DNA of 64,000 nucleotides from positions 558,001 to 622,000 of the forward strand of contig WNYE01000002.1 in the NCBI GenBank assembly GCA_021396245.1, in the 5' to 3' direction. The position numbers were made by a program, and so were the translations under genes. The number at the start of each line of letters is the position of its first letter. Within the stretch, counting starts at the first letter, position 1. Under the pieces are notes generated by a model, which saw only the letters and a list, made by a program, of their open reading frames with translations, was not told where the DNA came from and ran no database searches. Origin of the DNA: Sporothrix humicola (Eukaryota; Ascomycota; Sordariomycetes; Ophiostomatales; Ophiostomataceae). Positions 57,275 to 64,000 of the stretch are shown here, in pieces.

Positions 57275-57661
57275 ATGCAGTCATTGCTCCGCGCCCGCAT
57301 CGCCAGCATTGGCCTCCGCCAGGCTGCCGTCCCAATCGCAGTCCGCCCTCTCTCCACAACCGCCATCCGGAGGCACGGCGAGTCTCAAAGTAGTGAGTGC
57401 CCCCGTTGACATCCCCCCCGACCGCATAAATTTATCTGCTAACACACGGGCGTAGCCGACCCAGAGTTCCAGGTCGAGAAGCTCAAGCAGGCGTCGCTGC
57501 AGCGGCAAAAGTCGGGCAAGGGCGAGTGGATGCCGGACCTGGCGTCCGACAGCGAAGAGGCCGTCAAGGCCGACAAGTCCGCCTTCTCGGCCAAGGAGGC
57601 CGTCGACCATGCCAAGAACGCCCACGGGAGCGGCAAGCAGCCGGCAAAGAATCAGGTGTAG
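57275..57661 (+). CDS. Small protein with mitochondrial presequence, unknown function
   Basis: Exons 57275-57392 and 57456-57661 (intron 57393-57455, donor GTGAGT, branch GCTAAC, acceptor GCGTAG) give 107 residues. The first ~35 residues (MQSLLRARIASIGLRQAA... VRPLSTTAIRRHG) are Arg/Ser/Ala-rich without acid, a good matrix-targeting sequence with a likely cleavage near RPLSTTAIRR. The mature part is hydrophilic and charged (EFQVEKLKQASLQRQKSGKG, EWMPDLASDSEEA), without membrane segments. I believe it matches a conserved fungal mitochondrial family without a name. An A-rich leader and CACAATGC context support the start. Confidence 0.75.
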
Positions 57662-57930
57662 GGGGCGTGGGTAGACGGACGGAAATTGGAAATTGCATAG
57701 GGAGGCTGTAGCAAGGATGTAAATAGGACGGATGCATAGGATACGAATATGAATACATTATGGGTACTCCCCTCAGGTATAATTGACATTAAATGACAGA
57801 GAAAACGATAACAAAACCGGAAACAATGTGACGTATCACACAAACTAAACATGGTATCATGAAGAGCAGAGAAAACAGAAATCAAATAAAAACAAACCCC
57901 ACAGCCCACCTACACAACCACCTCCAGCTC

Positions 57931-60900
57931 CTATCTGGAAATGCCTGGCGGCCGGCCCCGCGGACGGCCGCGTCCCCGTCCGCCACGCCCGCGCGCTCCA
58001 CCGCCCCGGCGCCCAAAGAACGGCTTACGTGTCGTGGACGCGCCAGAGTCGGACGCGGAGTCGTCGTCGTCGTCGGTGATGGCGGCTGCAGAAACACGCC
58101 GTTTTGACGCCGGTATCTTTTCGCCAAAATCGCTGCCACTGTCATTCCCGCTGGCACTCCCACTCTCACTGTCCGAGGACATAAGTCGCACGATTGTCGG
58201 CCCAGCCTTGCCCCCGCCCGACCCAGGAGGCCGTCCTCGTGTTGGGCGGCCGCGGCCACGGCTGGACGTGCCGCGTGTTGGTACAGCCGTTGGGCGGCGG
58301 ACTTTGGCGCTGTCGACGGCGTCATCCCCACTACTCTCGTCAGACGACATGGCAGGCCGGCGAGTGATCGTTGGTCCGGGCTTGGGTGTTGACGATGCTG
58401 TATCCTTGTCCTTGTCCGTGGGCTTGGGCTTTTCGAGAGCCGGCGAGTTAGCAGACGGCGTACTCTTCTCGCCATCCTTCGCTTTGTCTTTGTCTCCCTC
58501 TGGCTTCTTCTTGCCAATCTTGAACTTCTTGCCCTTGAGCGCCATCCGCTCGGCCATGGACATGAACTTGGTGGTCGGCGGCGGCAGGCTGGGCGTCGTG
58601 GGCCGCGAGAGGTCGTCGTCCGACTCGATACGGGGGCGACTCGGTCCGGGTCCTAGACTGCTCTTAGGAGGCCGGCCGGGCTTGCGTTTCGGAAACGCGC
58701 TTTGCATCGCCGGCGACGCCTTGTAGTCGTCGTCGTTATCTTCCTCGCTGTCGCTCGCGCTCCCATCAGCGTACGACGGTCGCTTCGGCGGCCGGCCTGG
58801 CCCCGGCGCGTTGACCGGCTTCCAGGCACTGCCGAACCCTTCGACCGACTTCTTTCCCGAGAAGGCCAGTGCAGCCGCAATCCGCGACCGCTTGGCGGAG
58901 GGCTCGCTCGAGGGCGTCGTGCCACCAGGTAAACTCGACCGCGGCGGGCGGCCGCGCTTTTTGGGTTCTGTCTGGGGGGCGGTAGGCGCTTTGGTAGACG
59001 AAGCTGTCGCGGGAGTAGGAACAGACGGTGTTTTTGACACTGACTCTGTAGCTTTCTCGACAGCCGCAGCTGGCGACTCGATCGTTGCCACCCCCGCAGC
59101 CTCCGTCTCTACGGACGGAATGACATTCGTGTCGTTGACGACCGCCGGCTTCTCCTTCTTCTTGGACGTCGTCACCTCCTCGTCGGCCTCGTTGTCGCTG
59201 GCCACGTCTACAAGGTACGACACCTTGGGCCGCGCGTGGCGCAGTTCAGGAACGTTGGCGGGGTAGCCGTACGTCGGCCCGTCGTCGTCATCGTTGTCGT
59301 TGTCGTCGTCCTTTTCGCCTTCGGCGTCCTTGTCGGCAGAGTCGGCGTTGGCGGCAGCATCTCCTGTCCCTGTCCCTGTCCCTGTCCCTGTAGTGGCTGC
59401 GGCTGCGGCTGCGGCTGCAACGGCATCATCTGCCCGTGCTGCTGCAGCCACGGCTGTTGCGATTGCGGCCTCGATCGACGACGTCGGGGCTGCAGGAGCA
59501 GCGGAGGTCGAAGGTCTAGCTGCCTGCCCGACATCTCCTGCTGCACCGTTCGCACCCGGTTGTTGTGCACTCAGCAGCGCCGGGTCCAGGTTCATGTTGG
59601 GATCCGCGGCCTCGCCAGTGGCTGTGCCCCCAGTCGTGTTAGTAGTGGTGGCATTATGGGCGCCCGACTTCTTGCGATTCCTCTTTCTCGGTCCAGTATA
59701 ATCCGGGTCCAGGTCCTTTTCCTGCCGCGGCTTGCGGATCGGCTTGTGCGTGTAGCTCTCCAGGAACTCGGGCAGCGTGTCCAGCGAGCCCAGGTTGCCG
59801 ACCATGGGGTTGGGCGCGGGCTCGTGGTACGGGTCGAACAGAATCTTGTTCGGGCTGTCGTCGTCGTCCATGTAGTAAGCGCGGCCAAACGTTGTGGGTG
59901 CCAGCTCGCTTCCCAGCAAGGAATCGTTGGGGTCGGGGTAGTCACCCAGGAGATCGGGATACGACGTGGCCGAGCCGTCTTGGAGAAGCGATGGGTTGAT
60001 GTTGGCGTTGTCGCCGTGCATATCATGCAGGGGGTTGCCGATGTGACTCGCATCCCCGAACCCGTCGGCGTGGCTGGTGTCCATCATGCTGTGGTCCTGG
60101 CTGCTGGTTCCGTGTCCATTTCCGTTTCCATTTCCATTCTGGATATTGAAACCGTCGTCCAGCTCGCCGTCCGCGCCCTGGGCTTTCGCCGCGTCCGCTT
60201 CTTGCCGCAGTCGCTGCATCCGCTTGCTGGCTATGCTGCGGCCCTCTTCGCCGCTGTTCTTGAGCCACAGCAGGTTGTGCAGCCGGAAATTGATCAGCGA
60301 CTCGACACTGCGGTCGTCTGCAATCGGCCGCGTGTCGTGGCCCAGCAGCGTGCCCTTGGGAATGTACGGGTTGGTGATACCGGCCCGCCGGCAGGCGCCG
60401 CAGTTGCAAATCTTCATGCACCGCGGGCACTTCCAGTAGTCCTTTTGCATCACCGACTGGGGCATCATGTCGAAACCTCTGTAGAGCACACCATAACAGT
60501 ACGCTTCGGAACAGCCGGGCGTCGTGCAGAATGCGAGCCGGTATCGGTGGTCCTTGTGGCAGCAAACGTGGCAGCGGTAGGTGTCGCCCTTTTTCAACCG
60601 GCTCTTTGGCTTCTTCTTGACAATCTTGCCGTTGTCGTCGACCTCGGGCTCTTCGGGCTCGTCGGGCTTTTCTTTTTCTAGAGGCTTGGTGATGTCGCGG
60701 AAGGGCCGCCGCCGCAGCTGTTCCTGGCAAATTTGGGCCACGGGCTTCTTGCCAGCTCGCAGGCGGGCAACCTCGAGCGGCGGCGGCGACGAAAAGGCGT
60801 CGATAAAGCCGTCGTTGCTCACCACCATCGCCTGCCACCGGCCGTAGTTGCTGACCAGCTCCTCCCACGGCCACTGCTCGCACCAGCCCAGGCCCGACAC

Positions 60901-62346
60901 GCACATGCACGACCGGCCCATCGCGTAGCACTCCATGCAGACGTCGTACGTGTCCTCGTCACCGTTGGCCAGCGGGCGCACGCAGTGCTTGCACGTCAGG
61001 AAACGATTAAAAATGTTGGAGCGGCAGTACGAGCAGGTAATGTTGGAGTCGAAGGGGATGTACTCGACGTTCTTCTCTTTGGTGTTGAACATTTCGTCGA
61101 CCAGAATCTCCGTGTACAGTCGCATCAGCTTCTTGAAGTCGTCGGCGACCTGCGACGTGCGGACGGGGTTGCGCACCGAGTCGTTGCCGATGCCAAACGA
61201 CACGAGCTGGCGGTCCGTCTGCGCGTACTCGAGCTCCTTGTAGTACTTCTTCATCGTGTAGTAGATAATCGCCTTGTTCTTGTACTGCTCGTCGCGGCAG
61301 ACGAGCCGTGCTTTTGGAAGCGCCTCGTGCAGCGCCATTTCGAGCGTTTCCACCGTCGTGCGGTTCCACGCCACCTTCATCGTCCGCGTGCCGCGGTTCC
61401 AGACCTGGTGCGGTGCCAGTGGCGGCACGAGGATCAGGTCGCCCACTTTCTGCTCAACGATATAGACAGGGAAGGCCGCCTTCTTCCACGCATTAATCTG
61501 CGCAAAGTGCTTCTCGATCTCGACGTCGTGGCCCAGCATTGACAAAAAGTATTCGCCAACCACCTCGCGGTCCTTTGTTTCCGTCATGAACCAAATCGAG
61601 CTGCCCGGCTTCTCGCCGTTGTCGGACCCTGACGCCTCGACCATAATGTTCTGGCCCAAGCTGGCGCACATTTCGCGGTGCGCCGGCGTGTACGTGCCCT
61701 CGTGGCCAATGTAGCACATCAGGTTCTCGGCGCGCATCTCGTTGGGCAGGCTGCTCATCAGGTCGCCCGCGCGCGCCGTCGGGTGGTCGTCGACAAACAT
61801 GTCCTGGTCGTCGTCCGTCATTCCGTAGTTTGTCGTCGTGTGGCCGCCCTCAATGTCCTGGTTGAGATAAAAAATAAGGCGGGGCAGCACCTTGGCCAGC
61901 TTTTCCTGCCACTCGAGCGGGCAGTCAATGTCCTTGAGGTACAGTCGCTGGCGGCGTTCGTCCCGGAAATTGCGCGGCGTCCACTGGTCTGTGAGCTGCT
62001 TCATCGACCGCAGGTAGTGGCCCATTGTCATGGGGATGTTGGCCTTGCCATTAATGTCCCAGACCCGTTCTTCTTTTCGGTTGTACACCTCCTCGAGCCA
62101 TTTTGCACTGAACAGGCCTTTTGGCAGCCGGTCGTTCCAGTCTTTGATCACCAACGGTTTCCCGCCATTGATGACGTGGATCGACACCAGCCTCTCGAAC
62201 CGCTGCTGGCCGAGCGCAAAGATCTCCGAGGCCGAAATCTGTGTGGCCCACTCAAAGTTGGGCGTGTCCTGCACGAGACTGTGGAGGTCGAGGTCCGGCG
62301 GGATCGGGTCGAACTTGGCCTGCGGGTGCATCGCGACGGGCGGCAT
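57931..62346 (-). CDS. JmjC-domain chromatin protein with R1-type zinc region and AT-hooks
   Basis: A 1471-residue intronless protein. The N-terminal ~380 residues form a JmjC fold with apparent Fe(II) ligands His223, Glu225 (AHREMC) and His313 (APHQVWNRG). A Cys/His cluster at ~438-482 (CSYC, CKHC, CMEC, CMC) is followed by an R1-type zinc region at ~592-653 (CHVCCHKDH, CPRCMKICNCGACRR), as in KDM3-like demethylases. The remaining ~800 residues are disordered, with Asn/Gly, Thr-Gly and acidic runs and at least five AT-hook cores (RGRPP or PGRPP, RGRGRPTRGRPPG, RGRPRGRPPG at the very end). It likely demethylates histone lysines or limits heterochromatin. It may be the counterpart of Neurospora DMM-1, but I cannot establish that from sequence alone. 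Confidence 0.88.
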   Translation of the reverse strand: MPPVAMHPQAKFDPIPPDLDLHSLVQDTPNFEWATQISASEIFALGQQRFERLVSIHVINGGKPLVIKDWNDRLPKGLFSAKWLEEVYNRKEERVWDINGKANIPMTMGHYLRSMKQLTDQWTPRNFRDERRQRLYLKDIDCPLEWQEKLAKVLPRLIFYLNQDIEGGHTTTNYGMTDDDQDMFVDDHPTARAGDLMSSLPNEMRAENLMCYIGHEGTYTPAHREMCASLGQNIMVEASGSDNGEKPGSSIWFMTETKDREVVGEYFLSMLGHDVEIEKHFAQINAWKKAAFPVYIVEQKVGDLILVPPLAPHQVWNRGTRTMKVAWNRTTVETLEMALHEALPKARLVCRDEQYKNKAIIYYTMKKYYKELEYAQTDRQLVSFGIGNDSVRNPVRTSQVADDFKKLMRLYTEILVDEMFNTKEKNVEYIPFDSNITCSYCRSNIFNRFLTCKHCVRPLANGDEDTYDVCMECYAMGRSCMCVSGLGWCEQWPWEELVSNYGRWQAMVVSNDGFIDAFSSPPPLEVARLRAGKKPVAQICQEQLRRRPFRDITKPLEKEKPDEPEEPEVDDNGKIVKKKPKSRLKKGDTYRCHVCCHKDHRYRLAFCTTPGCSEAYCYGVLYRGFDMMPQSVMQKDYWKCPRCMKICNCGACRRAGITNPYIPKGTLLGHDTRPIADDRSVESLINFRLHNLLWLKNSGEEGRSIASKRMQRLRQEADAAKAQGADGELDDGFNIQNGNGNGNGHGTSSQDHSMMDTSHADGFGDASHIGNPLHDMHGDNANINPSLLQDGSATSYPDLLGDYPDPNDSLLGSELAPTTFGRAYYMDDDDSPNKILFDPYHEPAPNPMVGNLGSLDTLPEFLESYTHKPIRKPRQEKDLDPDYTGPRKRNRKKSGAHNATTTNTTGGTATGEAADPNMNLDPALLSAQQPGANGAAGDVGQAARPSTSAAPAAPTSSIEAAIATAVAAAARADDAVAAAAAAAATTGTGTGTGTGDAAANADSADKDAEGEKDDDNDNDDDDGPTYGYPANVPELRHARPKVSYLVDVASDNEADEEVTTSKKKEKPAVVNDTNVIPSVETEAAGVATIESPAAAVEKATESVSKTPSVPTPATASSTKAPTAPQTEPKKRGRPPRSSLPGGTTPSSEPSAKRSRIAAALAFSGKKSVEGFGSAWKPVNAPGPGRPPKRPSYADGSASDSEEDNDDDYKASPAMQSAFPKRKPGRPPKSSLGPGPSRPRIESDDDLSRPTTPSLPPPTTKFMSMAERMALKGKKFKIGKKKPEGDKDKAKDGEKSTPSANSPALEKPKPTDKDKDTASSTPKPGPTITRRPAMSSDESSGDDAVDSAKVRRPTAVPTRGTSSRGRGRPTRGRPPGSGGGKAGPTIVRLMSSDSESGSASGNDSGSDFGEKIPASKRRVSAAAITDDDDDSASDSGASTTRKPFFGRRGGGARGRGGRGRGRPRGRPPGISR
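59363..59393 (-). repeat. Hexanucleotide CCTGTC repeat inside the JmjC gene
   Basis: Five near-perfect copies on the plus strand encode a Thr-Gly repeat in the disordered half of the JmjC protein. Length polymorphism is expected because the unit is a multiple of three. Confidence 0.85.
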
Positions 62347-63226
62347 GGCGGCGGCGTGTTGTGCCTGGCGGGCACAGCGTGCTTTTCAAGAGAGTATGCC
62401 GCCGTCGCCGGGGCGGGGATACGTCGTGTCACGGGCCAAGTGTGTCGTCGTGCGCAATGGCGCGGTTGTATCGAGGGAATGTCGTCGTGATATGAAAAGA
62501 TCAAAGAAAAAAGGAGGCTGAGGAAAAGTCGTGATAACGCGTGTAGTCGATTGCTGCGTGGATGCGATCAATTAGCTGCCGTAAAGTGCATGCTCGAGCC
62601 GGGAAAAGGGCGTGAACGTGTCGATAAAGAGAGAAAAGGTCGACGAGGGTGTTGTAGAGTCGACGTGAAGAATTGCTCGTAATTCGGGCGGCGGCGAGCA
62701 ATGTTATGGCATTCACGTTTTTGCTTTGAACGGTCGTCGCCTCTTGCCATGGCTAGCGTCGCAAAGAAGAAGGCGTGAACGATTGTCGTTCAGTTGCTGA
62801 AAGGCGGGCGCCTTCCGTCTGAAGAAACAGCCGACCAATGAGAGCATGGCGTTATGGCAATTTATGGGTTTTTATGGGAGACCCTTTCAGAAACCGTGAT
62901 TATGTAATACACAGACGTTAAAATCGACTTCGCGATAATAGCTGCTTTTTCAACGCCGACAGCTTATCAGACACGTACGGAAATCCAGAGTAGACAACTG
63001 GGCAGACGATCGAAGAAATACGCCATTTCGGGGCAGTAATAGTTTACCAGGTATGTTGGCAATAAAAATTGGCGGATTTGACCTCACCCAAGACCCTTGA
63101 AATGCCTTCTCGAAATCCAACTTTAGTTGATCTTCAAATTCTTTATTGCCGGGCCCTTCTTGAGCCGGAGGTGCCCCGTTTTCTGGAGTATGGGTTCATT
63201 TGCTAACAGTGTGTTCAGCCTCCACG
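62347..63226. promoter_or_regulatory. Divergent promoter between the JmjC gene and COQ2
   Basis: An 880-nt spacer shared by the JmjC gene (-) and COQ2 (+). It has a GGGTTTTTATGGGAG stretch at ~62866, an AT-rich core at 62880-63080, and a short upstream frame (ATG at 62749, nine codons) that would be an uORF if the COQ2 transcript starts that far up. No other gene was seen. Confidence 0.5.
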
Positions 63227-64000
63227 ATGAGGTCATTATGTTTCCGTGGCATCCGGTCACTACAGCCGGGATGCCCATCCTCGAGACGCTTTGTCTCGGG
63301 ATCGATGCCGTCAAGGACGAGCAAGATCGTCGTTGCCAGGCTCTCGACGGGCCCTTCTAGCTGGACAAAGTCCAAGTCTGGCGTCCCTGTCAGAGCATCT
63401 ACCGTGCGGATATCAGGGCCGCCAGCTCTTGCTCGGATACACACCACCGCCGTTGTTTCCAATCCTGCGTCGGCAACAGCCACAACAGCCACGGTCACAG
63501 ACTCTCCCCCACCAGCACCATATACACCGCCGACGACCGGCCTGCTCTCAGTCCTGCCGAAATCATGGGTGCCGTACGCCGAGCTTATCCGTCTGGACAA
63601 GCCCACCGGCTCCTACTACCTATTCTTTCCCTGCCTTTTCTCGACATTAATGGCCGCTCCGATGGTCGAACCGGCCATGGCTTCTCCGGCGTCGGTGGCC
63701 GGCACGACTCTCCTCTTCTTCACCGGCGCCATCATCATGCGCGGCGCCGGCTGCACGATCAACGACCTGTGGGACCGCAACCTCGATCCGCACGTCACCC
63801 GCACGCGTCTTCGGCCGATTGCCCGCGGTGCCGTGACACCGTTTAACGCGCTGGTTTTCACGGGCGCCCAGCTGCTGGCCGGTCTGGCTGTTCTGCTGCA
63901 GTTCCCGACCTCGTGTCTGTTCTACGGCATCCCCAGTTTGGCCCTCGTCGCGACCTATCCGCTGGCCAAGCGTGTCACATACTACCCACAGTTTGTTTTG
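63227..64000 (+). CDS. COQ2: 4-hydroxybenzoate polyprenyltransferase COQ2 (partial, cut by window end)
   Basis: An open frame from the ATG at 63227 to the window end gives the first 258 residues. The start MRSLCFRGIRSLQPGCPSSR is Arg/Ser-rich without acid and fits a mitochondrial presequence; ATG 63305 is a later alternative. After a Thr/Pro-rich linker comes WVPYAELIRLDKPTGSYY, then the first UbiA Asp motif in GCTINDLWDRNLD (NDxxDxxxD) and TRTRLRPIARG, with several hydrophobic helices. COQ2 attaches the polyprenyl tail to 4-hydroxybenzoate in ubiquinone synthesis at the inner mitochondrial membrane. The second Asp motif lies beyond the window. Confidence 0.93.
   Translation, partial: MRSLCFRGIRSLQPGCPSSRRFVSGSMPSRTSKIVVARLSTGPSSWTKSKSGVPVRASTVRISGPPALARIHTTAVVSNPASATATTATVTDSPPPAPYTPPTTGLLSVLPKSWVPYAELIRLDKPTGSYYLFFPCLFSTLMAAPMVEPAMASPASVAGTTLLFFTGAIIMRGAGCTINDLWDRNLDPHVTRTRLRPIARGAVTPFNALVFTGAQLLAGLAVLLQFPTSCLFYGIPSLALVATYPLAKRVTYYPQFVL

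Overview
The window is nuclear DNA of a filamentous ascomycete, most likely a Sordariomycete (possibly Ophiostomatales; the family-level guess is weak). The evidence is short spliceosomal introns with GTAAGT/GTGAGT donors and CTAAC/CTGAC branch sites, GC-rich coding DNA between AT-richer spacers, pyrimidine-rich leaders, a Zn2Cys6 regulator, a cyclin C of Mediator, and an AT-rich left edge that looks like repeat-induced point mutation (RIP). No rRNA, convincing tRNA, CRISPR array or intact transposon was seen.

Layout. 1-0.6 kb: RIP-like relic and an orphan exon. 3.3-8.2 kb (+): SIT4-associated (SAPS) phosphatase subunit with an unusual 886-nt intron. 9.8-11.0 kb (-): APH-fold kinase. 12.0-16.8 kb (+): seven-exon ABCC transporter. 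17.1-18.8 kb (-): membrane-anchored histidine acid phosphatase. 19.6-22.3 kb (-): TilS-like tRNA lysidine synthase, head-to-head with 22.7-23.5 kb (+) PET8-like mitochondrial SAM carrier. 23.9-27.4 kb (-): WDR48/UAF1-type WD40 protein. 28.4-32.9 kb (-): Zn2Cys6 regulator with an RS-rich region, divergent from 33.6-35.0 kb (+) monocarboxylate-type MFS transporter. 35.5-37.2 kb (-): single-pass protein with SGS repeats. 39.0-41.6 kb (-): SAL1-like EF-hand carrier, divergent from 42.9-44.3 kb (+) cyclin C (SSN8). 44.4-45.4 kb (-): TauD-type dioxygenase. 48.4-49.1 kb (-): small fungal protein flanked by 3 kb and 8 kb without convincing genes. 57.3-57.7 kb (+): small mitochondrial protein. 57.9-62.3 kb (-): JmjC protein with AT-hooks. 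63.2 kb to the end (+): COQ2, cut by the window edge.

Functionally this is mostly a housekeeping segment with a strong mitochondrial theme: TilS-like enzyme, SAM carrier, Ca2+-regulated carrier, a presequence-bearing small protein and COQ2. Regulatory genes (SAPS, WDR48, cyclin C, Zn2Cys6, JmjC) are interleaved. The most accessory-looking part is 0-17 kb. I found no gene cluster that clearly forms a new system. The best leads are the coding-like intron of the SAPS gene, the RS-rich region in the Zn2Cys6 protein, the long gene desert around 49-57 kb, the SGS-repeat/His-rich membrane protein, and the large low-complexity insertions in SAL1 and cyclin C.
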